In this document: positions 18,307-25,932 of the stretch, one piece after another
Numbering within the stretch: position 1 is the stretch's first letter
Layout of the letters: every line of letters begins with the position of its first letter
Origin: Nitrospira sp.
GTDB taxonomy: Bacteria > Nitrospirota > Nitrospiria > Nitrospirales > Nitrospiraceae
DNA: 64,000 bases
Reading direction: 5' to 3'
Assembly: GCA_029194675.1 (NCBI GenBank)
Contig: JARFXP010000001.1
Coordinates: forward strand, 744,001 to 808,000
The notes under the pieces: model-generated
Database searches by the model: none
Seen by the model: the letters and a program-made list of their open reading frames with translations, nothing else
What the model was told of the DNA's origin: nothing
Translations under genes and position numbers: made by a program

Positions 18307-18341
18307 GGGGGGCTTTCTACGCCGTAGGAAGCCCCCTTTCT
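18307..18341 (+). terminator. Rho-independent terminator of the lysine-rich peptide gene
   Basis: GGGGGCTTTCTAC and GTAGGAAGCCCCC form a stem with one bulge around a GCC loop, followed by TTTCT. It starts 25 bp after the stop codon at 18282. Confidence 0.85.
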
Positions 18342-18580
18342 GTTCGTTTCATGGAGCAGAGCCTCGCTCCCCTCATCCAGCCCTCTAAGAAGTAACAAAT
18401 TCGGGCCAAGTTGTACGATTCTGACAGTGACCCGGCGAGCCTCATCCTGCTGATCGTCCTGGCAATCCCTTTTCATCTCTTGTAGTTCCACGTACTTCTG
18501 TGGGAATATTTCCATGCTGACATCGGTACAAACTTTGCGGATAGACTTCCAAACGGACTGCCACAACCAAGGAGTTCGGC

Positions 18581-18931
18581 ATGGAGCTACCGAGATCGAT
18601 GACCAGCCAGTATCGTTGGCTTCTGATCCGTTTGTTTCCGCTCGTTATTACAGCGTGCGCTTCACCTGATTCTGATTCCGCGCCAACCAGTGGAACGGCC
18701 ACGCTTTCGTGGGATGCGAGCGCAGGACCGGACCTTGAAGGATACAAGATCTATCAGGCAACGGCCTCAGGGGGGTATGGTGCACCGATTGCTACCGTGA
18801 CCATGGACTTCACGAGTTACACCGTAACTAGTCTGGAAGCCAGCACTACCCATTTCTTCGCAGTCACCGCGTACAATTCGGATGGGGCCGAAAGTTCCTT
18901 CTCAAACGAAGTGAGCAAGACTATCCGCTAA
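18581..18931 (+). CDS. FN3-domain lipoprotein
   Basis: 116 aa. AAGGAG lies 7 bases ahead of the ATG. An N-terminal hydrophobic segment ends in V-I-T-A-C, a lipobox-like sequence with Cys near residue 26. The rest is one fibronectin type III domain (ATLSWDASAGPDLEGYKIYQ ... HFFAVTAYNSDGAES ... SNEVSKTI). It resembles the C-terminal FN3 domain of the BACON protein at 3963-5039, including the ending SNEVSK. It probably sits on the cell surface or in the periplasm and binds another protein or glycan. Confidence 0.82.
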   Translation: MELPRSMTSQYRWLLIRLFPLVITACASPDSDSAPTSGTATLSWDASAGPDLEGYKIYQATASGGYGAPIATVTMDFTSYTVTSLEASTTHFFAVTAYNSDGAESSFSNEVSKTIR

Positions 18932-19021
18932 TCAACCATCGCTGAACCTCGAGTCCAGACTTTTCCAGCGTTCGTCCCTTGACCCTCACTCTCCGAGAAC
19001 TGTATAACCACTGACTCCAGG

Positions 19022-19121
19022 AAGTGCTGAGACGAAAGTGCTAAGTCCTGAGACGAAACTCCCTCCTTGCCCATCGTCTTCAAGCTAGCCCTTTAACTCA
19101 GAAGTCACACCTCAGCACTGG
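19022..19121. repeat. intergenic heptad inverted repeat, GTGCTGA type
   Basis: The left arm has consecutive units GTGCTGA, GACGAAA, GTGCTAA, GTCCTGA, GACGAAA. The right arm (about 19094-19121) read on the complementary strand gives GTGCTGA, GGTGTGA, CTTCTGA. It ends nine bases before tRNA-Arg. The unit is the same as at 10896 and 14821. Confidence 0.65.
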
Positions 19122-19129
19122 TTCGGCAT

Positions 19130-19205
19130 GCGCCCGTAGCTCAATGGATAGAGCACCAGACTACGGATCTGGGGGTTACAGGTTCAAGTCCTGTCGGGCG
19201 CACCA
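19130..19205 (+). tRNA. tRNA-Arg (anticodon ACG)
   Basis: 76 nt cloverleaf. Acceptor stem GCGCCCG/CGGGCGC, D arm with AGCTCAATGGATAGAGC, anticodon stem CCAGA/TCTGG around the loop CTACGGA (anticodon ACG), T arm with GGTTCAAGTCC, discriminator A and an encoded CCA end. An insertion sequence region begins about 115 bp downstream. Confidence 0.95.
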
Positions 19206-19320
19206 AACCTACTGGCTTCTCCTTGGTTACCAAGACCTCCGGCTTGCCTTATTTTCACTCGGCACCTCCTTGTATGTACCTCTGTCAAGTATTCGGTCTT
19301 CTGCATGATTCACAACGACC

Positions 19321-19407
19321 ATGCTTTCGGAGAACGATCTCCTGACCCGCATTGAGGTCAAGACCGCGGTGGCAAAGGACGTCGCCGTCCGTCAGCGCAA
19401 CAATCAA
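19321..19407 (+). pseudogene. 5' fragment of an older IS1380-like transposase, split by a younger IS
   Basis: A 29-codon frame from the ATG at 19321 (MLSENDLLTRIEV ... RQRNN) ends exactly at the left terminal repeat of the intact element. Joining it to the sequence after the right repeat, with one ATCAA copy removed, gives a continuous frame N-N-Q-Y-S-V-G-E-L-L-L-A-I-L. The same Asn-Asn-Gln stretch stands before the equivalent helix in the intact transposase. This shows that the younger element landed inside this gene. Confidence 0.7.
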
Positions 19408-20969
19408 CCCGGATTCCGCAGTAGAGATCCGATTAGGGGGAGGCCCCAGACATCTGGTGTGATGGTTGGATCGTAGGCATGGAGGGATTGGGGGCGCGAG
19501 CGAGGGCGTGATCCTCGTTCTTGGCTGCACTCAAGTCCCAGTCCAACTGCGCCGCAATGGGCAGCCCCTCGGAAAGCGTGCGCAGGCGCTGGAGCAACTC
19601 GGACCGTTCCTCAGGGGGCACCGCGAACCGGACCCGCAGCCGTCGGGCGTCGGGGATCAGATCCGCCCCGACCAGGAAGACCAGATCTCGCACGGCTCGC
19701 AGCCGCCGCTCAAACCAGCCCGAGGGCAGAACCGTCTCGCGAAAGCCCATGAGCAGATTGTAGAGGACGCAGCCCGTGCGGAAGGCCGCATCGGTGGCCT
19801 CGAACGACTGGAGACAGAACGTGTCGAGACTCAAGTCCTCCTTCAGTTCCTTGATCCGGTTCTCACTGTCGGCTCGGCCCGCGTACATTCGGGTGACCAG
19901 TTCTGCGGCGAAGGGGACACTGGTGACGAAGACGCGGTACGTATAGCCCGGACACTCGATCAGCCGCCGCCCACTCGCATCGGGGCGATCCGTCAGCGTC
20001 TGGCGCAGACACACGAACCGCCGTGGCTGTCCGTGCCAGGCTAGCAACGTGGCCATCATGTCGGCGACCGCGATGCCCCGCGCGACGGGCCGCCAGTCGG
20101 CTTCCGGAATCCGGTGAATCACCACTTTGCGCACCAGCGGGGTGAGCCGCGCCACGATGATGTACGGCAAGTCCCGGGTTTCCAAGCAGTGCAAGAAGGC
20201 CGTGACAAAAAAGCCGGCATCGGCACGCACCAGGCCAATCTGGTGCCCGGCGGGCAATAGCGTCAGCGCTTGCGCCAGAAACTCCCGTGCGCCGTTGGCC
20301 GTCCCTGCATGGCCCGCCCGCAAGGTGGCCCACAAGAGCCGCCGACGCTCGCTCAACCACGCCACCAACGGATGATGGGAGGGGCGGCCACGCTTGATCG
20401 GGTTATGCCCCTTGAGACTCCCACCTTGCTCGCCATACCGACAGAACACGGTCGAATCCAAATCCAGCGTGTGGCCCAGCAGAATCGGTCGCATGGCCTT
20501 CAAGGAGAACCGCATCAGGGCCTCCGATACCTCGGTGGTCCGCCGGTACGTAAACCCACAGAAGAACCGCCGCAGCGTATCGGGCGAGGGAAACCGCGGC
20601 AGGCCCAGCAGCCGTGGCAACAGTGGATCCCGCCGATAGCGGGTCATGTGCGCAAAACGTTCAGCGCCCAGTGCCAGCCCATACCACCAGGCCAGCAGCA
20701 CGTCCACGGTCGGAATCTGATTGTTGGAGGTCTTCGCAAAGGGGATCAGCAGCGGAGCAAGTGCCGCGCGCAGCCCGATCAATTCGAAATACAGCCGCAG
20801 TAGAATCGCACCGGCCCAGACGGTGATCGGATGGTCCGTGAAGGCAAAGCGAATCTTCGGATAGAGCGGTGATGCGGGAGCTGGACGGACGCGCATGCCA
20901 ACCTCCTCTGTGGACAGGAGAATTTGGCCGCCTACTCTACATCAAAACCACTCTACTGCGGAATCCGGG
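19408..20969. mobile_element. intact IS1380-family insertion sequence
   Basis: A 1562-bp element. Perfect 19-bp terminal inverted repeats (CCCGGATTCCGCAGTAGAG at 19408-19426 and its complement at 20951-20969) are flanked by the 5-bp direct repeat ATCAA (19403-19407 and 20970-20974), which is the target duplication. It carries one transposase gene on the minus strand. Perfect ends, an intact gene and an intact duplication all point to recent insertion. Confidence 0.93.
19433..20896 (-). CDS. IS1380-family transposase
   Basis: 487 aa with AGAGGAGG ahead of the ATG. DDE transposase of the IS1380 type: TLDLDSTVFCRYG carries the first Asp, GLVRADAGFF the second, and RADSENRIKELKEDLSL the Glu in the YREK-like region. 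The N-terminal LLAWWYGLALGAERF and RFPSPDTLRRFF are family hallmarks. The frame is complete and lies within perfect terminal repeats, so the enzyme is probably active. It cuts and pastes the element. Confidence 0.93.
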   Translation of the reverse strand: MRVRPAPASPLYPKIRFAFTDHPITVWAGAILLRLYFELIGLRAALAPLLIPFAKTSNNQIPTVDVLLAWWYGLALGAERFAHMTRYRRDPLLPRLLGLPRFPSPDTLRRFFCGFTYRRTTEVSEALMRFSLKAMRPILLGHTLDLDSTVFCRYGEQGGSLKGHNPIKRGRPSHHPLVAWLSERRRLLWATLRAGHAGTANGAREFLAQALTLLPAGHQIGLVRADAGFFVTAFLHCLETRDLPYIIVARLTPLVRKVVIHRIPEADWRPVARGIAVADMMATLLAWHGQPRRFVCLRQTLTDRPDASGRRLIECPGYTYRVFVTSVPFAAELVTRMYAGRADSENRIKELKEDLSLDTFCLQSFEATDAAFRTGCVLYNLLMGFRETVLPSGWFERRLRAVRDLVFLVGADLIPDARRLRVRFAVPPEERSELLQRLRTLSEGLPIAAQLDWDLSAAKNEDHALARAPNPSMPTIQPSHQMSGASP

Positions 20970-21341
20970 ATCAATACAGCGTGGGCGAGTTGCTGCTCGC
21001 GATTCTCTACTCCATGATCTGGGGTCTGGAGCGAATCGAGACTACCATGTTGCAAGCCCATGACATGTTTCGTCGCCTGAGCGGCCTGCCGACCTACCCC
21101 GATCCCAGCACGTTGCGGCAGTCCTTGTTGCGCATGGCCCAGCCAGCCGCTGATGCTGTTCAATCTTGGGAAGTACCACTATCAAGTGCTCACCACTAAC
21201 CTCATGCTGCAGCCACTGAACCTCTGGTGCTTGCACAATTGTTGCGCGGGCGTCGAGCGGATCATCCGCGATCTTAAAGAGGATTACTCCTTGGGAAAAA
21301 TTTCCAGTCGGCTCTTTGTGGCGAATGAAACCTACGTTTGA
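20970..21341 (+). pseudogene. 3' fragments of the older IS1380-like transposase
   Basis: This is the continuation of the interrupted gene. One frame gives QYSVGELLLAILYSM ... RLSGLPTYPDPSTLRQSLL up to about 21160. After a large internal deletion and frame change, a second frame gives NLGKYHYQVLTTNLM ... AGVERIIRDLKEDYSLGKI ... VANETY, the C-terminal Glu-containing block of IS1380-type transposases. The catalytic Asp region is missing, so the gene was already dead or died after the insertion. Confidence 0.8.
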
Positions 21342-21770
21342 TGAATAATGTTAACTCCCCATGCCTTTCTGCCTGGGGCAGAACGAATCTCGCACTGGGA
21401 TTGTCCCGAAGCATCACCTCGTCCGTCCAATGAACAACGAGTTGTGGCTGCGTGAATGCGAGGGTGATGCCGAGTGGTATGGTTTCACATGTTTGGCATA
21501 AGAACGAACGAGCAGGTTGTTGTTATCAGATCAATGTGAAGGACAGAGTCCGCCTCACAGGCACTGCTGAGGAGCCCTGGTCTTCTTCACAAAGAGGCGG
21601 TCCATGGTGGAAGTTTTGTTTGCAATAGAGGCTTTGTATCGATTGGCGAAAGCCGGCAGCCCCGTTTCGCTTTCGCTCTCCGACAAGAAACAGTGGCCCG
21701 TGTCTGATCAGGTGACCAACCGACCAATGGTTCAGAAACCAATGCTCGTTCACGTACAATCGCCCAGGCT
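21342..21770. other. intergenic, about 430 bp, no gene seen
   Basis: Frames are short and unlike neighbouring genes. I find no terminal repeat marking the far end of the older insertion sequence. The last part should hold the promoter of the repeat protein that follows. Confidence 0.3.
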
Positions 21771-22138
21771 GTGACCAAACAGATCACACCACTCGTCCTC
21801 ATTTTAGGAGTCTCCGTCCTGTTGATGTCCTCGGATTGTGCCGCAGGGCCTGGGGATTCACCCAACCCGTCTGGCAGAACACTCGATAGCGTACGTTCGG
21901 GAAAGACCGGTGAACGGACAGGACGCTCCGGCCTAGACAATACGCCGGCTGGCGGCACATTGCCGGGAGGGACAGTGCGGGTGACACGTTGCCTGGTGGG
22001 ACTCTTCCGGGTGGAACAGTCCCGGGAGGAACATTTCCCAATAAGACCTTGCCAGGAGGAACGGTGCCTGGTGGCATGGTGCCGGGCGGCACGCTACCAG
22101 GTGGCACAGTGCAAAGTAAGAAACTACCCAGCGAATAG
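21771..22138 (+). pseudogene. frameshifted secreted GGTLPGGTV-repeat protein
   Basis: A GTG start is followed by a hydrophobic leader (LVLILGVSVLLMSS) and then SGLDNTPAGGTLPGGTV. The frame then slips near 21977. Restoring one base (GTGCGGG to GTGCCGGG) yields a continuous run of five-residue units: GDTLP, GGTLP, GGTVP, GGTFP, NKTLP, GGTVP, GGMVP, GGTLP, GGTVQ, ending KKLPSE at the stop 22136-22138. The layout and the landmark GGTFPN match the intact protein at 28402-28830. It is either a pseudogene or phase-variable. The function of the family is unknown. Confidence 0.75.
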
Positions 22139-22184
22139 CCCTGATACAACGGACAGCCGTGTCATGTGAAATGAATTCCTGCGG

Positions 22185-22411
22185 GTTTTATCTATCCGCA
22201 GCACCGCGATTGAGCGGACTTTGAGGTCGAGCGCTTCTCCGCCCCACAGCTATTTGCGATCTTCCTGTTCTTCGGCATCGCTTGTATCGACGAATGTTCC
22301 CCACCGAGCTCCACGCTGATGCGCGGAAAGGACGAAGGGAAACCGTTCGTGGTGAGCATTGAATAGCAGCAGCGCGTCCTGGTCTGTCAGGTGGATGAGC
22401 CTTGTGTCTTG
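22185..22411 (-). pseudogene. C-terminal fragment of a glycogen debranching enzyme (GlgX-like)
   Basis: On the minus strand one frame gives LTDQDALLLFNAHHERFPFV ... RGARWGTFVDTSDAEEQ, an in-frame stop after EDRK, and then LWGGEALDLKVRSIAVLRI. The pattern LLLLFNAHHE, RW...DT, RS(I/L)AVLR is that of the C-terminal beta domain of GlgX/TreX-type enzymes. The catalytic barrel is absent and there is an internal stop, so this is a leftover of a lost or moved gene. Confidence 0.6.
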
Positions 22412-22632
22412 CTCTCATGCCTAGCCATCGCGGCGGATCCCACACTCGACAGGATTTCATTAAGCTGAAGAATCTCCATTACGCCGCGAAGCAAAGTTTG
22501 ATCGAAAAAAGATACCGCACTTCCGATGTGCGTTCATGGCTCACACCCGTCGGGTGGAAAAGAGAATATTGAAATGCGAACCGAGTTCCGGCGATGATCG
22601 GCACATTGTCGATAACAGAAGGAGGACCTATC

Positions 22633-22770
22633 ATGAATTGGGAAGCGCCCTCATGTGTGGAAATAAAAATGGACGCCGAGATCGGTTCGTACCAAGATGA
22701 TTTTCGAGACGACCCCGACGCGAAGGAACGATCGACGGAGGAGCCGAGGAGCACCACCCGTCAAGGATAG
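22633..22770 (+). CDS. pqqA: PQQ precursor peptide PqqA
   Basis: 45 aa, MNWEAPSCVEIKMDAEIG and on. AGGAGG lies at a good distance from the ATG. The invariant Glu16-x3-Tyr20 (E-I-G-S-Y) are the two residues that PqqE cross-links to form the PQQ skeleton. The N-terminal W-E-A-P and E-I-K-M-D-A-E are family typical. The tail (DDFRDDPDAKERSTEEPRS) is longer and more charged than the 23-24 residue peptides of many proteobacteria. It sits 26 bp before pqqB and heads the operon. Confidence 0.93.
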   Translation: MNWEAPSCVEIKMDAEIGSYQDDFRDDPDAKERSTEEPRSTTRQG

Positions 22771-22796
22771 CCAAGAATGGCAATAGGGTGGATGTG

Positions 22797-23720
22797 ATGA
22801 TCCTTCGGGTTCTAGGGTCGGCTGCTGGAGGTGGATTCCCACAGTGGAACTGCGCCTGTGTGAATTGCAGAGGCCTGCGGAACGGGCTGGTCGTCGCAAG
22901 CTCTCGGACAGAGGAATCCATCAGTCTCAGCGCAGACGGGGATAACTGGTTTCTCATCAACGCCTCTCCGAACATTCGGGCTCAGATCGAAAGCTTCGGC
23001 CCCCTCCATCCTCGTCAATCACGTTCTACGCCGATCCAAGCCATCTTCTTGACCAACGGAGATCTGGACCACTGTCTGGGACTCCTCTCGCTTCGGGAGA
23101 ATCATCGGCTTGTTCTGTATGCGACCGACTCCGTGCGCCGAGGATTCACCGAAGGCAATGTCTTGTATCGGACGCTCCAGCGTTTCGCCGAACAGGTCAC
23201 CTGGCGGACCTTGAAGCTCGATGTTGAGGAACAAGTGTTACATGCGGATGGAGGACCGTCTGGGCTGACGGTGACAGCCGTGGCAGTTCCGGGGAAGCTT
23301 CCAATCCATTTGGAGGGACTCGTTTCCTCCTGTGAGGCGGACGTGAATGTGGGGCTTCGCTTTCGCCAATCGTCCGACGGGGGAGTGCTGGCCTATTTTC
23401 CCGCTGTCGGTCGGATCACGCCCTCAGTTCTCAACGCGCTCGAGGGAGCCGGTTGCGTCATGTTCGACGGGACGTTTTGGTCGAGCGATGAACTGTCCGC
23501 CCCGGGATTTCTTGAAAAATCGGCGGAAGATCTCGCACATTGTCCTGTCGGTGGACCGGGAGGAAGCCTTTCGATGCTCTCGAAGATTGTCGCTTCTCGC
23601 CGGGTGTTCATCCACATCAACAACACCAATCCGATGTTACGGGAGGATTCTCACGAACGAAAACTCGTCGAGACGACAGGATGGGAGGTCGCATGGGACG
23701 GAATGGAGATCCTATTGTGA
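22797..23720 (+). CDS. pqqB: PqqB, PQQ biosynthesis metallo-beta-lactamase-fold protein
   Basis: 307 aa from the ATG at 22797, preceded by AGGG at 8 bases; a GTG at 22788 is an alternative. ILRVLGSAAGGGFPQWNC with CACVNC is the PqqB signature. The metal-ligand region is LTNGDLDHCLGLLSLRE, where the HxHxDH motif is degenerate as usual for the family. PqqB is an iron-dependent hydroxylase that acts on the diamino acid intermediate released from PqqA. Its stop overlaps the likely pqqC start (GTGA). Confidence 0.93.
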   Translation: MILRVLGSAAGGGFPQWNCACVNCRGLRNGLVVASSRTEESISLSADGDNWFLINASPNIRAQIESFGPLHPRQSRSTPIQAIFLTNGDLDHCLGLLSLRENHRLVLYATDSVRRGFTEGNVLYRTLQRFAEQVTWRTLKLDVEEQVLHADGGPSGLTVTAVAVPGKLPIHLEGLVSSCEADVNVGLRFRQSSDGGVLAYFPAVGRITPSVLNALEGAGCVMFDGTFWSSDELSAPGFLEKSAEDLAHCPVGGPGGSLSMLSKIVASRRVFIHINNTNPMLREDSHERKLVETTGWEVAWDGMEILL

Positions 23721-24487
23721 CGATGAAGGAAGATCGCCGTCGGGATCGGCTCTCACAGGACGCCTTTATCGAATGGCTCAAGCGGGAAGGCTCTCGTCGC
23801 TACCATGACCGCCATCCGTTCCATGAGCTGATGCATGACGGGAATTTGACCAAGACACAGCTCCAACAGTGGGTACTGAACCGCTACTACTATCAAACGC
23901 GGATTCCCATCAAGGATGCCCTCATTGTTTCGAAATCCGAGGACCCGGCTTTTCGGCGGATGTGGCTCCGTCGCATCCGAGACCATGACGGCGAACAGGA
24001 AGGAGAAGGCGGACTCGCCCTATGGCTTGAGTTGGCACGAGGCGTAGGCCTCAACGCAGACGAGGTGGGGAGTTTCCGATCCGTCCTCCCGGGAGTCAGG
24101 GTCGCGTGCGACGACTATGTCCGGTTCGTCCGCGAGGCTCCGCTTCTCGAGGCCGTGGCCTCCTCGCTTACGGAATTGTTTGCGCCTTCCCTCATGGCGC
24201 GCCGCCTCGAAGCGTGGAGGCAACATTATCCCTGGGTGTGCTCGAAGTCCCTGGAGTATTTTCAGTTGCGCATCTCTCGTGCAACTCTCGATTCGAACCA
24301 GGCCGTCGAATTTGTCGTTCAGCACGCGACCACTTATTCCCTTCAAGAAAGTTGCGTGAAAGCCTTGGTCAAGAAGGCCGATATTTTGTGGACCATGCTC
24401 GACCACCTCTCTTTGGCGTATGTTGAGACGGGATCGCAACGGAAGCAAACTGCTCATGACTCTCGCCACAGTCAGACCTCGGCTTAG
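23717..24487 (+). CDS. pqqC: PqqC, pyrroloquinoline-quinone synthase
   Basis: About 256 aa. The GTG at 23717 overlaps the pqqB stop by 4 bp, with GGAGAT 6 bases upstream; ATG codons at 23693 and 23723 are alternatives. HPFHELMHDGNLTKTQLQQWV and NRYYYQTRIPIKDA are the PqqC core, followed by DHDGEQEGEGG. This all-helical oxidase does the final ring closure and eight-electron oxidation to PQQ. The C terminus extends beyond the family core with a charged tail overlapping pqqD. Confidence 0.93.
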   Translation: MTMKEDRRRDRLSQDAFIEWLKREGSRRYHDRHPFHELMHDGNLTKTQLQQWVLNRYYYQTRIPIKDALIVSKSEDPAFRRMWLRRIRDHDGEQEGEGGLALWLELARGVGLNADEVGSFRSVLPGVRVACDDYVRFVREAPLLEAVASSLTELFAPSLMARRLEAWRQHYPWVCSKSLEYFQLRISRATLDSNQAVEFVVQHATTYSLQESCVKALVKKADILWTMLDHLSLAYVETGSQRKQTAHDSRHSQTSA

Positions 24488-24737
24488 TCCAAAAGTACGC
24501 CTTCGATTCGATCGGCGTACCGGTCGTCACCTGCTCTTGTACCCTGAGAGGGGACTCGAACTGAACGACACGGCCACGGCAATTGTGCGTCTTTGCACGG
24601 GTGAATGGACGATCGAGGATATGGTGGATCATCTCACCCGAGCCTATGATAACGGGTCTCCCGATGAGATCAAGCGAGAGGTCTGCAAGTTTCTGGATGT
24701 CCTCGCCGATCGCGGCCTGCTTCAACGCCTGTCATGA
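24456..24737 (+). CDS. pqqD: PqqD, PqqA-binding chaperone
   Basis: 93 aa. RPRLSPKVRLRFDRRTGRHL ... LYPERGLELNDTATAIVRLC and the C-terminal VCKFLDVLADRGLL are typical of PqqD. It presents PqqA to PqqE for cross-linking. The gene begins inside the end of pqqC (32 bp overlap) and overlaps pqqE by 4 bp (ATGA), so all are translationally coupled. Confidence 0.92.
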   Translation: MTLATVRPRLSPKVRLRFDRRTGRHLLLYPERGLELNDTATAIVRLCTGEWTIEDMVDHLTRAYDNGSPDEIKREVCKFLDVLADRGLLQRLS

Positions 24738-25837
24738 ATCACGAGCATCGCCCTTATACATTGATTGCCGAACTCACCTACCGGTGTCCGCTTCACTGCC
24801 CCTACTGTTCGAATCCGTTGGACCTTGCAGAGCATGGGAGCGAAATCGGCACTGACACATGGCTTCGGGTGTTTCATGAAGCCGAAGAACTCGGCGTGGT
24901 TCAACTCAACCTCACGGGAGGCGAGCCGTTATTGAGAGATGATCTGGACTTGCTCATCGAGGGGGCCGGCAAGCTCGACCTCTATACAAATCTCATTACG
25001 AGCGGAATTCCGCTCACGCCCGAGCGACTCTCTCGACTTCGCACACTTGGGCTGAATAGCGTGCAAGTGTCAATCCAAAGTACGAGATCGTCCGTTTCGG
25101 ACCGAATCGCCGGAGCACCGTCGTTTAACCGCAAGCTCGATGTCATGCAGTGGGTCACATCGCTCGGACTTCCATTGACCATGAACGTCGTGCTCCATCG
25201 AGAGAACATCTTTGAAGTCGAAGAGTTCATCGCCCTGGCTGAACGCGTTTCCGCCGATCGGCTCGAGTTGGCGAATACGCAGTATCTTGGATGGGCATTG
25301 AAGAATCGCGTCGCGCTCCTCCCCACTCGGGAACAGGTCGAGCGGGCGCGAACCGTTGCGGCTGAGGCCAAAGCACGCCTTCGTGGAAGAATGGAGGTGC
25401 TCTTCGTCACGCCCGACTATTACACCGAGTACCCCAAATCCTGCATGGAAGGATGGGGCCGCCGGTTCATCGTGATCAATCCGGAAGGGCTCGCGTTGCC
25501 CTGCCATCTGGCGCATACGATACCGGGATTGCGTTTCGAGCATGTCGCGCAGCGCAGGCTCGCGGATATCTGGCACCATTCAGCGGGATTCAACCGATTT
25601 CGTGGCGACGATTGGCTGCCCGAGCCTTGTAGCACTTGTGAGCGCCGCGCCGTGGACTTCGGAGGTTGTCGCTGTCAAGCGTTTCATGTCATGGGAGATG
25701 CCGGCATGACCGACCCTGTCTGCTCTCTCGCTCCCGGCCATGACCACATTGAGTCGGCCAGAGCTCAGGCTAGTCGCACGACCGAAATCCCTGTTCTGTT
25801 CGATTATCGGACCGGTCGGGGGTGCTCTTCGCGATGA
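24734..25837 (+). CDS. pqqE: PqqE, radical SAM PqqA cross-linking enzyme
   Basis: 367 aa. The radical SAM cluster is C18-x3-C22-x2-C25 in TYRCPLHCPYC. LNLTGGEPLLR is the GGEP SAM-binding motif. The C-terminal SPASM part carries cysteines in SCMEGWG, LPCHLAH, CSTCERR and GGCRCQAFH. PqqE forms the Glu-Tyr carbon-carbon bond in PqqA. Its stop overlaps the ATG of a small membrane peptide by 4 bp. Confidence 0.95.
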   Translation: MNHEHRPYTLIAELTYRCPLHCPYCSNPLDLAEHGSEIGTDTWLRVFHEAEELGVVQLNLTGGEPLLRDDLDLLIEGAGKLDLYTNLITSGIPLTPERLSRLRTLGLNSVQVSIQSTRSSVSDRIAGAPSFNRKLDVMQWVTSLGLPLTMNVVLHRENIFEVEEFIALAERVSADRLELANTQYLGWALKNRVALLPTREQVERARTVAAEAKARLRGRMEVLFVTPDYYTEYPKSCMEGWGRRFIVINPEGLALPCHLAHTIPGLRFEHVAQRRLADIWHHSAGFNRFRGDDWLPEPCSTCERRAVDFGGCRCQAFHVMGDAGMTDPVCSLAPGHDHIESARAQASRTTEIPVLFDYRTGRGCSSR

Positions 25838-25932
25838 TCCGACGTATTGCCCGGGGTTTACCCGCTCTCTTCGTTCTTCTATTATGGTATTGCTGGGATA
25901 GTGGATCTGTAATCGCGAGGAGATCATCATGA
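25834..25932 (+). CDS. 32-aa single-span membrane peptide in the pqq operon
   Basis: ATG at 25834 overlaps the pqqE stop (ATGA). The TGA at 25930-25932 overlaps the ATG of the sugar dehydrogenase by 4 bp as well. The product is MIRRIARGLPALFVLLLWYC followed by 12 polar or basic residues: a basic start, about 12 hydrophobic residues and a second basic end, as in a small single-pass membrane peptide or a cleavable leader. The double ATGA overlap fits the coupling seen in the rest of the operon. It could also be only a translational bridge whose sequence does not matter. No family is recognised. Confidence 0.5.
   Translation: MIRRIARGLPALFVLLLWYCWDSGSVIARRSS

Noticed and set aside
17946-18566. 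Open frame of 206 codons on the minus strand across the lysine-rich peptide gene
   Set aside because: It is antisense to a gene with signal peptide, ribosome site and terminator. Its sequence is Phe/Ser-rich complement of Lys/Glu codons.
19466-20044. Plus-strand open frame of 192 codons inside the IS
   Set aside because: Antisense to the intact transposase, with no ribosome site.
21799-22149. Minus-strand frame with PPGTVPPGTM repeats
   Set aside because: Antisense of the frameshifted repeat protein, for the same reason as above.
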